A stretch of 64,000 bases of DNA from CAYXLI01 sp964464925 (lineage in GTDB: Bacteria; Acidobacteriota; Terriglobia; Bryobacterales; Bryobacteraceae), in NCBI GenBank assembly GCA_964464925.1, contig CAYXLI010000030.1, forward strand, positions 1 through 64,000. Direction: 5' to 3'. The notes under the pieces were generated by a model. The model was not told where the DNA came from and did no database searches. It saw only the letters and a program-made list of their open reading frames with translations. A program made the position numbers and the translations under genes. Shown piece after piece: positions 39,501 through 48,951 of the stretch (positions are counted from its first letter, which is position 1; the number at the start of each line of letters is the position of its first letter).

Positions 39501-40651
39501 CCGCTCACCGTCGCGACCGATGTCTTGTTGGAACTGTAAGTAGCGCTGCTGGTAACGTTCTGCGTGGAGCCATTCGAATAATTCGCCGTCACTGTCAGTT
39601 GTTGTGTCGCCCCGGGAGAAGCCAACGTGAAGCTGGCGGGTGCCACAGTCACACTACTCAGCACGGGCGGAGGAATATTCACCGTCGCCGTCGAAGGAAC
39701 CGAAAAGCTCCCGTGAGTCGCGGTAATTGTCGCACTACCGTTGGCCACAGCCGTGACCAGCCCCGTCGAATTCACGGTCGCCACCCCAGTGTTGCTGGAT
39801 ACGTAAGTTGTCGCCGGGTCGCTGGTCTGGTTTTGAGTTGTGCCGTCGGAAAAAGTACCAGTTACTGTCAACTGCTGCGTCGCGCCCGCGCTCGCGAGTG
39901 TGAATGATGTCGGCGCCACCGTCAGCCCGGTTTGTGTCGCGGTGCTGATCGGCGTTGTCATATCCGTTTGAATCTCGGCCGCACTCAGCGCACGGTTATA
40001 GACTCGGACCTCGTCGATTGTTCCTTTAAAGTACTCACCCCATACTGAGTCGCCGCCGATCCGTAAAGGGCTTGAGGAGACGGGCATCTGTCCGCTCCAC
40101 GACTGGCTGTTTACTAGGGATCCATTCACGTAAAGCTTGACACTCGAGCCATCGTACGTGGCCGCGATATGGCTCCAGGTATTCAGCGGCAAAGCCGAAG
40201 GACCATAGAGGTTCACATCGACGGTGGTATGCAGCGCGGCGGCAGGATCATTGCCGCTGGTATTGGCGTAAACGGCGTAAGACATCCCACCTGGGGCTTC
40301 CTTTATGACAGCAACCTGCCAACTACTTTGTGACGGCGGATTCACCCATGCTTCCAGAGTAAAAGCTGTGGCGAGGTTGAGCGATGTAGAGTCGTTCACC
40401 GTCACCCAACTGTTCGTACCGTTGAAGACAAGGGCGGCACCAAACCGGCCGGACGTCGTCCAAGTCGCACCGGTAATCGTACCGGCATTCCCGTTTCCGG
40501 ATGCGTCAGCAGTCGTGCTGCCGCTGCCTTCATTGAATGCATAGGCAGCTACCAACCCCGTCGACGCCGCATTCATGACATCGGGTTGAGATGTCATAAT
40601 CACCACGCTGGCAAGGCACACACTAAAAGGAAATGAGGGGATGCTCATCAT
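36599..40651 (-). CDS. Secreted copper-radical-oxidase-like protein with LamG and Ig-like domains
   Basis: A 1350-residue secreted protein. It has a signal peptide (about 1-28), LamG (about 31-235), four bacterial Ig-like repeats of about 88 residues (about 240-590; VAPxSFTL ... SATITA), a second LamG (about 592-796) and a fifth Ig-like repeat (about 797-888). A seven-bladed kelch propeller (about 889-1250) and a C-terminal beta-sandwich (about 1255-1350) follow, the plan of galactose/glyoxal oxidases. The candidate copper ligands and the Tyr-Cys cofactor pair are all present in family context: Cys957 (LFCSG), Tyr1008 (RWYPT), Tyr1213-His1214 (LYHST) and His1294 (VTHQF). It probably oxidises a primary alcohol or aldehyde of an extracellular sugar to give H2O2. 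No exosortase signal is present (ends FIKIN). Confidence 0.87.
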   Translation of the reverse strand: MMSIPSFPFSVCLASVVIMTSQPDVMNAASTGLVAAYAFNEGSGSTTADASGNGNAGTITGATWTTSGRFGAALVFNGTNSWVTVNDSTSLNLATAFTLEAWVNPPSQSSWQVAVIKEAPGGMSYAVYANTSGNDPAAALHTTVDVNLYGPSALPLNTWSHIAATYDGSSVKLYVNGSLVNSQSWSGQMPVSSSPLRIGGDSVWGEYFKGTIDEVRVYNRALSAAEIQTDMTTPISTATQTGLTVAPTSFTLASAGATQQLTVTGTFSDGTTQNQTSDPATTYVSSNTGVATVNSTGLVTAVANGSATITATHGSFSVPSTATVNIPPPVLSSVTVAPASFTLASPGATQQLTVTANYSNGSTQNVTSSATYSSNKTSVATVSGTGLVTGVATGTATITASYGGLSGTATATVPPALTGITVAPASFTLITRGATQQLSVTASYSDGTTQNVTSTSSYASSNTAVATVSTAGLVTAAGNGTATITATYKGASSSATATVNIPAATVTGITIAPTSFTLTSIGAKQQLSVTAKYSDNSTQDVTSSSTYTSSNTSVATVSTAGTVTAVATGSATITASYSGFSASSTATVTTTVTGLVAAYAFNEGSGTTVADASGNGNTGTISGATWTTSGRFGTALSFNGGNSWVTVNDSTSLEMSTAVTLEAWVRPTAPVGWQAAVIKEQTSDLTYALYVNTDQDQPVGTVNIAGTDIAVNDASEDGQVPMYTWTHLATTFDGTTLRLYENGVLVNSIGKSGKMKTGAGPLRIGGDSIWGEYFSGAIDEVRIYNRALSATEIQTDMNSPITPPALTSISVSPASFSMPVVGATQQITIAGTYSTGVTQNVTMNAGATFTSSNPSVATVASTGLVKAVANGTTSITATYGGFSQTITATVSVTSDPSIVGQWSQPLNVGVVAVNLILLRTGKVLLYGGQLTSGQSATVFDPATGNTVSVPTATDLFCSGHATLPDGRVLVVGGHDSVNNIVGVADANIFDPATQQWTSVPKMAYARWYPTAAVLPDGRVLVTSGAQSCYGYRCLASTPEIYTPSTNSWSSLTAATTSFWYYPFTFVLPDGRVLLAGTSEQPTPTQALSVASLQWSMIDPVAVDGGSATMYAPGKIMKSGTASDAGAPNVPASNTTYVLDMSQTAPSWQQTAPMASPRAFHNLTVLPDGTVLATGGEQTLDGSTIANAVYQAELWSPVSKTWSTLSLGSVPRLYHSTAVLMPDARVLVAGSGSVYPAADQTQVEYFSPPYLFKGTRPAISSAPTSVTYGSSFVIQSPDSATTSSIAMIRPSTVTHQFNQDQHFVSLAFQNSGGQLSVQAPANANVAPPGFYMVFLVNANGVPSVAKFIKIN

Positions 40652-40698
40652 AGGGCTCCGCTAATGCTATTCAGTTCTGATCTCAAAATCCCGTGCGC

Positions 40699-43060
40699 CT
40701 ATCTGGTTGTGAAGACAACATCAACCCAGTAGTTGCTGGAAGAGTACGTCTGGGTCGGGAATGCACTCGCCGCGCCGTAGAGGTAGACGCCATTCGGGCC
40801 GCTCACTCCGTTTTGCAAGGCGTGCAGCGGAGCATTGTCCACACCCGCCGAGGCGAAATAGCTCAGATCGAGCGAGTAACCACCGGTGTTCGTGTGATAC
40901 GACGCAATGTACACGGTATTGGCCGTAACCGCCACGGGCGCGGAGAAGTTTACTTGCTGCCATCCCGTCGCTGTTTCGTTCGTGAACGTGGCGGTAGCCA
41001 GCAGGGTGCCCGTCGTGGTCCACAAGTTTCCGATGTGCGTGCCAGTGTTCGCGGAGCCCTTGTAGAAACGTACCCCCGTGATATAGCCGTTCACATCGGA
41101 GCGGAACTTCACTCCTAACTCGACCGCGGAGGCGTCGTTCTGGGAAGCTACGGACGGAGTTGCCGTGCTGCTCCAGATCGTATTCGGAGCAGTGCTGCTG
41201 GTGGTGAACGTTGCATCCGGAGAGTTGCTCAAGTTGCCGCATGCGTCAGTGCTGTCCACACGGAAGTGATACACCGTCCCGGGGGTCAACCCGCTCACCA
41301 GCACCGTATGGCTGGTCACCAGTGTCGAATTCAGCGTCGTGGAACTCCCGTACGTCGATGTCGTGCCGTAGTCCACCTGACTCGTTGCTGGTTTGTCCGT
41401 CGTCCATGTGATGTACGTGCTCGTGTTGCCCACGCCGACTGCCTGAACCGCGCTGATCACCGGCGGTGTCCCGCTCGACGCACCGGTCGTGAAGGTGAAG
41501 TCCCCCGAGACCGCCAGGTTGGCCGGACTGCTCTTGCTCTTTACCCGGTAGTGGTAGATGGTGTTCGCCGCAAGCCCGCTCAGCGTTTGCGAATGGCTCG
41601 TCACCAGCGTCGGATCCAGTGTTGTGGAACTGCCGTATGCGGTCGTTAATCCGTACTCCACCTGGCTATCGGATGCTTTGTCCGTAGTCCACGTGATCGT
41701 GGCCCCGCCGCACGTCAACCCGCTCGCCTGCACCGCGCTGATCACCGGCGGCACCGTGTCGTACGTTGCCGTGAAGACAACATCAACCCAGTAGTTGCTG
41801 GAAGAGTACGTCTGGGTCGGGAATGNNNNNNNNNNNNNNNNNNNNNNNNNNNNNNNNNNNNNNNNNNNNNNNNNNNNNNNNNNNNNNNNNNNNNNNNNNN
41901 NNNNNNNNNNNNNNNNNNNNNNNNNCTTTGTCCGTAGTCCACGTGATCGTGGCCCCGCCGCACGTCAACCCGCTCGCCTGTACCGCACTGATCACCGGTG
42001 GCACAGTATCAGCATTCGGAACAAAAACGACATCTACCCAGTAATTGCTGGATTGAAAGGTCTGTGTCGGGAAAGCACTGGAGGTACTGACCGCATACAC
42101 CCCATTCGGGCCGCTCACCCCATCTTTGAGTGCATGCAATGGCGCGTTGTCGGTCCCAGCGGACGCGAAGTAACCCTGGTTATCAGCATATCCGCCATTG
42201 GGGGCGTGATACGAAGCTACGTAGACCGTGTTGGCCGTGATCGCTAACGGCGATGCGAAACTTACCTGTTGCCACCCTGTCGTGGTTTCACCGGTAAAAG
42301 TAGCGCTGGCCAGCAATGTGCCCGTGTTGGACCACACACTGCCCACGTGAGTGCCAATGTTAGCGCTTCCTTTATAAAACCGAAGCCCCGTGATGTAGCC
42401 ATTGACATCTGAGTTGAACCTCACGCCCAATTCGATATTGGAATTATCCGCCTGTGAAGTTACAGCGGGAGTGGCAGTGCTACTCCAGATTGTGTTAGGC
42501 GAAGCGGTGGAGGTCCGGAACGTCAGATCCGAGGAAACTGCCAGATTGCCACACGCGTCAGCGCTCTTCACCCGGTAGTGATACAGCGTACCCGGCGTGA
42601 GACCACTAAGCAGCACCGTGTGGCTGGTCACCAACGTCGAATCCAGCAATGTGGAACTGCCGTACGCAGTGGTGGTTCCATAGTCCACTTGAGTCGTGGC
42701 CGCGGTGCTGGATACCCAGCTTACATAGCCCGACGTGTCGGCCATCGCAAACGACTGAATTCCACTCAGAGTTGGCGGAATGCCGCTGGAGGATGCCGAA
42801 GTGAATGTCTGATCACTCGATACTGTCAGGCGTCCCGAGGAATCGGCGCTTCTTACCCGGTAATGGTACAACGTATTCGGAGTCAGACCTGTCAAAGACA
42901 CCGAATGCGACGTTACGAGCGTGCTATTCAGTGGGGTGGTCGAACCATACGCGGTCGTTAGCCCGTAGTCCACCTGGCTGGTGGAAGGTTTATCCGTGGT
43001 CCATGTGATAGTCGCCCCCGAACAACCGATCTGCCCTGCCTGGATATTACTGATCACTGG
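40699..43060 (-). repeat. Tandem array of 1062-base (354-codon) units, partly collapsed
   Basis: Each unit encodes two Fn3-like modules plus one DUF4082 module. The phrase ending GTCGGGAATG (plus strand) recurs at 40763 and 41825, exactly 1062 bases apart. The third, more diverged copy falls at 42075 and returns to the same period once 912 bases are put in the gap. The two C-terminal units are almost identical at DNA level, so this is a recent duplication. Confidence 0.85.
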
Positions 43061-45670
43061 CGGGGCTGACGCAGGGGAATCGATCACGAGGCGATTGAAA
43101 TTGGTGTTCCATCCATTGCTGCTGGCAATGGTAACGGGGGAGCATACGTCCGTCCAGTTCGTCGGAATCGTTAGCAATTGATGCAGGGCCAGAGTCGCTT
43201 GTACGTTCGGTTGACCGGAACAACTCAATGTAATGGTCGAGGAGCCCGGTCCGCCGTTATAGGCGTCAATGGACAGTAACCGAAGCGAAGTCACAAACGA
43301 AAAGTTTCCAGACGTGATCGTAGCGTTGACGTACGATATGCTGTTGCCCGTGAACGCTCCAAATGGACCGGACACGTACCACGTGGTGTTCCCCCAATCA
43401 ATGATCCCGTTTGGATACTGTCCACTGAGGAATGACCCGGCCGGCAAGGCGTCGAAAGTCACCGTAGTGGTGGAGTTCGTAGCAGCAGTCGTAAACGTCG
43501 CATCTGCCGTCATGCCAAGGTTGCCGTACGTATCTCGACTCAGGATCTGGTAGTGATAGACCGTGCCTGGGGTAAGTCCATTCAGAGTCTGTGCGTGGTT
43601 CGTAACGAGCCTCGAATCGAGTTGCGTCGAACTGCCGTAGGCGGTCGTAGTGCCATACTTCACCTGACTGTCCGCGGCTATATTGGTGTTCCAGGTCAAT
43701 GTCACCCACGTGCTAGTGAGGGCTGCCAATTGGACGTTGCTGATAACTGGAGGAATCGTGTTTGGTCCTATGGTTATGCTGATCCCGGCGGATGGAACTT
43801 CGACGTTTCCGCTGTCGTCCACCGCGCGGCTACGCACATTGATGGTTGCCTGTACGCTCGGGGTCCAGGTATAGCTCCAGGTTGAGGAGCCCGTGGCGCG
43901 ATGCCAGGTTGTGCCACCATCGATCGACACCTCAACGGCTCCCACCACGCCTCCTCCCGTATCCGAGGCGGTCCCGGAGACCGTGACCGGATATCCAACG
44001 GTCACCGTTGATCCCGAGGCGGGCGATGTGATCTGCGATTTCGGCGCTGTGAAATCCGTCGAAGCCGTAGCTGCTACAAGCCCGGATTGAATCGTCGCAG
44101 GCTGAAGGCCCATGTCCGCTAAGAGATTGACGGTCGCTTGCTGCATCCGAACATCCGGTGCGCTATTTCCGTTGTCATGAACGCTGTCGAGTCCCCATGA
44201 CCACTGAACCGTTCCTGCTCCGAACACGAGTGAGCCGCTAGTGGCGCGATAGAGTGACAAACTGTGGGTCGCACTTCCTCCCCCGTAAGTGGAACCATAG
44301 TCCTGTAGAAGATAACCGGATACGTCGAGCGTCGTTGAAGACATCGGGACCAACCCGGCTGGCCGAAAACCATTGTCCATGTCTTCATCCCATTCATAGC
44401 CGAGCGTGCCCGTGGGGAAAGTGGCGACTGTGTTCGGAGCCAGTGTCGCGACGCTGGTGTTTCGCCAGAATCGCAGCGGCCCAAACGAGGCCGGCACAGT
44501 GATCGCGTCCGTCCGAGGTCCGTTCACCATGAAGATGTTGCCGGAGAGAGCGTTCTCCGGACGGCCGCCATCCGCCGGAGGACTGAACCGCGGATCCCGC
44601 CAGCTCCCGGTCCAGGTCGGCGGGTCATTCGGATCAATCGGTTGATTGGCTTGCGTCTCCTTGTAGCAAACCAACGTGCGGTACGGCGTGCTGCTGATAT
44701 CAGTACTGTTTTCCCAACGTATCTTCCAGAAAAGTTCATTTCCGCTGAAGAAAGCGAGGTGAACGCCTGCAGAACGGGCAGCCTCTACATTGGACCGCTG
44801 CGCCGCTGACCAGTATTCATCATGCCCAACTGATAGGAATAACTTATGGCTCAGGATTGAAGAACCGTTTCGATCACTATCGAGACCACTGAAATAGCTG
44901 ACATCATATCCATTGGCTTCCAACCAGCGCACCATCGGATATTCCGCGTTGAATAACCAACTTTGTCCCGAGTTCACAGCGCGCGTGTAGAACGGGCGGT
45001 TGTAGCTGACCTTGAAGGCCCGGCCGGCCGGCGAGCCGGTATAGAGGCTGTTACCGCCATAGGTGTTGTACGCTTGCCAGGCTGTGTCTGATGTTTGAAA
45101 CAGCATCGCAGAGTTGCCGGCGTCAGCTCGCACGATGAACACGATATGACTGGCTCCCCCGGTGTCAGTGCGAACCAGTCGCGCTATATAGATTCCAGAG
45201 GTAGCGTTCGCTGGTACCGCCCATGAGGCGGATTCTGTCCAATTTCCGCAATCGATCAATCCCGTCGACGCGTCATTCAGGCAACCCGGTTGCGTTTGCG
45301 GCAACGCCACTGATGGCGTGATCGATGCAACCTTCCTGGCGCCTAAACCTTGGTAATACCCGAGCCGGTAGATGTCCAGCCGGTAGGCATTCGCCGTCGT
45401 GTTCACCTTGAAATGAACTGTTTGTCCTTGGTTGACGCTAATGTCGGTCGCGAACCCCTGAATGCTGGAATCTCCCAGTCCGCTGACATCCCATTGCGAT
45501 TGTGCATTTCCGGCCTTCGAATTCTCGCAGACGATCGGATTTGCCATCGCCGGGCTGCACCCGAACGTTTGTGCACTCACAGTCGATGGGAACATTGCCC
45601 ATGCCAGCGCCACCACCAGATATCCAACACGCGGCTGCCGAACGGAGTCAGACGCTTCTACTGAGATCAT
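40699..45670 (-). CDS. Giant secreted protein: dimethylformamidase-like domain, Fn3-like and DUF4082 repeats (interrupted by an assembly gap)
   Basis: The start is ATG 45670 (MISVEASDSV), with a signal peptide ending TVSAQ. About 35-530 resembles the large-subunit domain of N,N-dimethylformamidase-type proteins (YRLGYYQGLGARKV, VGHDEYWSAAQR, FFSGNELFWKIRW). Then come an Ig-like domain, several purple-acid-phosphatase/Fn3-like modules (PPVISNVQ ... YGTTTAYGSST ... LTPGTVYHY) and DUF4082 modules (TIWSSTATP ... GVRFYKGSANTGTH ... YWVDVVF). The reading frame is broken only by the 100 N at 41826-41925. One missing repeat copy of 912 bases would restore it, giving about 1927 residues. Ends VDVVFTTR, without a sorting signal. 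Probably a cell-surface or matrix protein; whether the hydrolase-like domain is active is unknown. Confidence 0.85.
41826..41925. other. Assembly gap (100 N) inside the giant repeat gene
   Basis: Exactly 100 N, so a placeholder of unknown true size. Both flanks match sequence elsewhere in the same repeat unit: left flank to 40708-40763, right flank starting at 41676. The gap therefore arose by repeat collapse, not by a breakpoint between unrelated sequences. Confidence 0.95.
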
Positions 45671-45711
45671 CGTTTTCTCACCGTGATCCTCTGAACAGCC
45701 CAGGATCGAGA

Positions 45712-46362
45712 CTAATTGATTCGTTTGATTCTCTTCGCCGGGTTGCCGGCGTAGACTGAGTGCGGCTCCGCATCCTGCAGGAGCAGGCTTCCGGCGCCGA
45801 GAACGGTACTTTTTCCGACGACAACTCCGCAAAGGACTGTCGCACCAAATCCTACCCATGCACCATCGCCAACACTGATTCGTGCACATCGGCGGGGAAA
45901 CGCGAGACAGAGGTCGCGCGATCGTCCGCATTCGGCATGGGTGAGAAAGGACGCGCGCCCGGCGACCACTGCGTTGTCTTCAATCACGACTTCATTCGCC
46001 AGATCGAAGAAAACGGCTTCACCGATATAACAGTTGTCACCGATGTGAAGATGTGAGAAATCACCAGTCGCATTACGGTCGCCGGCTGCGTTGTCCAGAA
46101 ACAGGCTCCCCTTGATCGTCGTTGCCGCCCCAACGTTGGCGCCAAATGCGCGCAGCAATCGCACCGACGTAAGAGGATTGGGGTTTCTCAGATAACGCAC
46201 GACGGCTGAGATGCCGAACGCATGGCCCAGAAGACACATCCCGCGATATTCCATATACGCAAGCAGCCGGTTCAGAAAACGTGAGGGCCGTTGATTTACT
46301 ACAACTGCCCCGCTTGTCTGGCCGGGTCTGATTGCGATGTGGCTTTCTTCGACTGTTCTCAC
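45712..46362 (-). CDS. Left-handed beta-helix acyltransferase (hexapeptide repeat, WcaF-like)
   Basis: A 216-residue trimeric-type acyltransferase that would acetylate a sugar of the EPS. Hexapeptide rungs are clear (IGDNCYIGEAVFFDLANEVV, VGDGAWVGFGATVLCGVVVG), the likely catalytic His is in SFLTHAEC, and the family's closing motif is PHSVYAGNPAKRI. The start is GTG 46362, 12 bases after the aminotransferase stop. The N-terminal helical part (LLAYMEYRGMCLLGHAFG) lies before the rungs. The acceptor sugar is unknown. Confidence 0.86.
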   Translation of the reverse strand: MRTVEESHIAIRPGQTSGAVVVNQRPSRFLNRLLAYMEYRGMCLLGHAFGISAVVRYLRNPNPLTSVRLLRAFGANVGAATTIKGSLFLDNAAGDRNATGDFSHLHIGDNCYIGEAVFFDLANEVVIEDNAVVAGRASFLTHAECGRSRDLCLAFPRRCARISVGDGAWVGFGATVLCGVVVGKSTVLGAGSLLLQDAEPHSVYAGNPAKRIKRIN

Positions 46363-46374
46363 GGCTTCGCTGCT

Positions 46375-47553
46375 TCAGGCCACGGCTTCTCTTACGGCCT
46401 CAATTACGTCGTTCACGTCCTGGTTGTTCAATTTGGGGCATAGCGGCACTGAGGCGGTCCGGTCGCTGATCCACGTCGCGTTCGGGAAATCTTCGGGCTT
46501 GTATCCAAAACGGTCCCGATAGTACGGATGCAGGTGCACGCCGATGTAGTGAACGCCGGTCCCGATGTTTTGCGTGTGTAGCCGCTGCATGAACTCGTCT
46601 CGCGTAATGCCACAGCGCTGCTCGTCGATCATAATCGGGTACAGGTGCCTGGCATGCGTCGTGTCAGGTGCCTCCGGCAGCGGCAACTGAATCGGGAGAT
46701 CGCGGAACGCTTCGTCGTACATCCGAACGATTTGATTCCGCCGCTCCAGGTTTTCAGTTACGCGTGCCAACTGATGGATGCCGATGGCGGCCTGCAGGTC
46801 CATCATGTTGTACTTGAATCCGGGATAGACAACCTGATAGTGTTTGTACCCTTCCTTGGAGAATCGCTTCCACGCATCCTTGCTCATTCCGTGCAGGGCG
46901 TACGTCCTGATTTTCTGAGCAAATTCGGGGTTGCTCGTCGTAACCATCCCGCCTTCGCCAGTCGCGACGTTCTTCGTTGCATAAAAGCTGAAAGCGGTCA
47001 GGTCTCCGATCGTTCCAATTTTTCGCCCTTTGTAGACAGTCTCGATTGCGTGAGCAGCATCATCAATAACAATGAGATTGTGCCTCTTCGCGATCGCCAT
47101 AATGGACTCCATGTCACAGGGACGGCCGCACAGATGTACTGGAATAATGGCCCGCGTACGAGGCGTGATGGCATCCTCGATTCGCTGCGGATCCATCAGG
47201 AGCGAATCACGTTCGCAGTCCACCAGTACCGGAGTGGCCCCTGCGTGGATAATCGTATTCACCGTGGCGCAGAAGGTCATTGGTGTCGTGATCACTTCGT
47301 CACCCGGCCCGATTCCAGCAGCCACCATGGAAAGATGCAACGCTGCGGTGCAGGAGTTCACCGCAATCGCATGCTTCGCGCCGACATATTCCCGGAACAT
47401 CGATTCGAATCGCGCAACCTTCGGACCAGTTACCAGCCAACCGGACCGAAGGGTTGCCACCACCTCTTCAATCTCCTGTTCTCCAATCAACGGCGTGCTG
47501 AAACCCAGGAATTCATCTCGTACATGCGGCTTTAACTTTTGCGTAGGAACCAT
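46375..47553 (-). CDS. DegT/DnrJ/EryC1 family PLP-dependent sugar aminotransferase (ArnB-like)
   Basis: A 392-residue enzyme converting a 4-keto (or 3-keto) nucleotide-sugar to its amino form. Family motifs are VNSCTAALHLSMVAAG, VIDDAAHAIETVYKGRK, the PLP Lys in FSFYATKNVATGEGGMV and LHGMSKDAW. The last two resemble ArnB/PseC-type 4-aminotransferases more than the WbpE-like paralogue at 24520-25635. Product and partner ketone-forming dehydratase are not identified. It is followed closely by an acyltransferase that could acetylate the new amino group. Confidence 0.9.
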   Translation of the reverse strand: MVPTQKLKPHVRDEFLGFSTPLIGEQEIEEVVATLRSGWLVTGPKVARFESMFREYVGAKHAIAVNSCTAALHLSMVAAGIGPGDEVITTPMTFCATVNTIIHAGATPVLVDCERDSLLMDPQRIEDAITPRTRAIIPVHLCGRPCDMESIMAIAKRHNLIVIDDAAHAIETVYKGRKIGTIGDLTAFSFYATKNVATGEGGMVTTSNPEFAQKIRTYALHGMSKDAWKRFSKEGYKHYQVVYPGFKYNMMDLQAAIGIHQLARVTENLERRNQIVRMYDEAFRDLPIQLPLPEAPDTTHARHLYPIMIDEQRCGITRDEFMQRLHTQNIGTGVHYIGVHLHPYYRDRFGYKPEDFPNATWISDRTASVPLCPKLNNQDVNDVIEAVREAVA

Positions 47554-47594
47554 CTTTCAGACCTCATCAGGCGCTGCGGCGAACCCACAGCGAA

Positions 47595-48950
47595 TCAGAC
47601 CATCATTTGCGCAACAGGCCTATCGGCACGCGAATCGATCTTGAGCACCCGATCGAACGCCTGTGCGAGTTCGGAGACAAGATTCTTTCGATCGAATTGA
47701 CTGGCAAAAGCCGTCGGCTTCGCGACCGGCTCGCCTTTCAGCCACGCCTCATAAACGCGATCTAGAATCCTGGCCATCGCCGGCACATCATCCGGGCGGC
47801 AGATTAGAGCGCTCCCGGATTTCGAAAGAAACTCCCGGGCATCGCCGTCGGGCACAGCCGCGAGAATCGGACGCCCGGTGGCCATGTACTCATACGTTTT
47901 GCCCGGAATAATTCTCGCTCGCTTGCCCGGCGGAAGATTATGCATCGGAAGAAATAGGAGATCGGCATTGCGGATTAACGCAAGACTCTCCGGGTGTGAG
48001 AGGTAACCGGTAAAGCGGACTAGCGAGGCCACCGGCGAACGGTCCGCCAGCGTCCGGTCATCCCTGGCTGATTCTCCCGCAAGAATCAACTCCAGATCTT
48101 GCCTGACCTGCGGACGTTCCCGGCACAAACGATCAATGGCCTCGAGCAGCACAGCATGGGACCTGGTTAGAATGTCAACGCCGGATTCCGCCCCACCGCA
48201 AAGGCGGCGTAAACTGTTCGAACGCAGTTGGAGCCCACGATCCGTGTGCAGGTAACCGGAGTGAACAATGCGAAATTTGCCGTCCGACCGCGCAGTGATC
48301 GGACAAGAGAACTCTTCACCATCGAACCCGTTGGTGATACAGATCACGTCCTTTTTCCGAAGACTGGGGAATTGTTCTTTCAGTGCCGCACTCGCCTCCG
48401 GTGTGTTCATGATGATCACTCTGGCAGTTCGCAGCAGCCGCTCCATCTTGTGCCGCTCCAAAGCCCTGTGCAACAAGGTGGGATAGACTTCCATCTCATC
48501 GAGCGCCCACGGGTCGCGCAGATCCGCCACCCATGGGATTCCCAGACGCTCTGAAACCTGCTTCGCCACTGTGCCGCTTTCCCAAGGAGACATGGTTGCG
48601 AAGATCAGTCGCTCGTCCCGGAAGACGTTCAGCGCCAATTGGGTTGCCGAATGGACCCACCATGCCGCGAATTTCGAGGGCCAGCCGCCCCACGTTTCCA
48701 TGCGCCTGCGCCACTTGCCTGAACTGATGCCGGCTGATCCCGGAACTCGGTGGACGGTGACTTCTTTGGGAATCGTACTTAGCAGAGTTTCATCCTGCGG
48801 ACTCCACCTGTCGGCGGCCAAGCCCGGAGCCGTGATCACTGTCGGAAGATATCCCTCGATTGGAAGGTATTGCGCAAATTTCAGGGATCTCTGCACCCCG
48901 GCTCCTCCAGTAGGAGGGAAATAATACGCAATCATGAGAATCTTGATCAT
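47595..48950 (-). CDS. Glycosyltransferase family 4 (GT-B fold)
   Basis: A 451-residue transferase. The N-terminus IKILMIAYYFPPTGGAGVQR is the standard opening of family 4 enzymes, with the sugar/acceptor loop GGAGVQR. The donor side shows RFTGYLSHPESLALIRNADL and YEYMATGRPILAAVPDGDA. It adds one sugar during repeat-unit assembly on the cytosolic face. It ends 2 bases from the preceding acyltransferase start region and is part of the continuous operon. Specificity is unknown. Confidence 0.89.
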   Translation of the reverse strand: MIKILMIAYYFPPTGGAGVQRSLKFAQYLPIEGYLPTVITAPGLAADRWSPQDETLLSTIPKEVTVHRVPGSAGISSGKWRRRMETWGGWPSKFAAWWVHSATQLALNVFRDERLIFATMSPWESGTVAKQVSERLGIPWVADLRDPWALDEMEVYPTLLHRALERHKMERLLRTARVIIMNTPEASAALKEQFPSLRKKDVICITNGFDGEEFSCPITARSDGKFRIVHSGYLHTDRGLQLRSNSLRRLCGGAESGVDILTRSHAVLLEAIDRLCRERPQVRQDLELILAGESARDDRTLADRSPVASLVRFTGYLSHPESLALIRNADLLFLPMHNLPPGKRARIIPGKTYEYMATGRPILAAVPDGDAREFLSKSGSALICRPDDVPAMARILDRVYEAWLKGEPVAKPTAFASQFDRKNLVSELAQAFDRVLKIDSRADRPVAQMMV

Positions 48951-48951
48951 G

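Noticed and set aside
38025..39539. Consecutive plus-strand frames opposite the Ig-like repeats of the 1350-residue protein
   Set aside because: All are periodic antisense images of the Ig-like repeats; the minus-strand protein is clearly the real one.
40699..43060. Possible CRISPR-like array from the regular repetition
   Set aside because: The unit is 1062 bases, coding and in frame; there are no short direct repeats with unique spacers.
40699..45670. Treating the giant protein as two genes (40699-41754 and 41783-45931)
   Set aside because: The split is caused only by the arbitrary 100 N; the frame on both sides is the same repeat and rejoins once the missing copy is added.
45671..45931. 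N-terminal extension of the giant secreted protein up to an in-frame ATG at 45931
   Set aside because: It overlaps the acyltransferase gene, is Arg/Cys-rich and would displace the signal peptide that starts at 45670.
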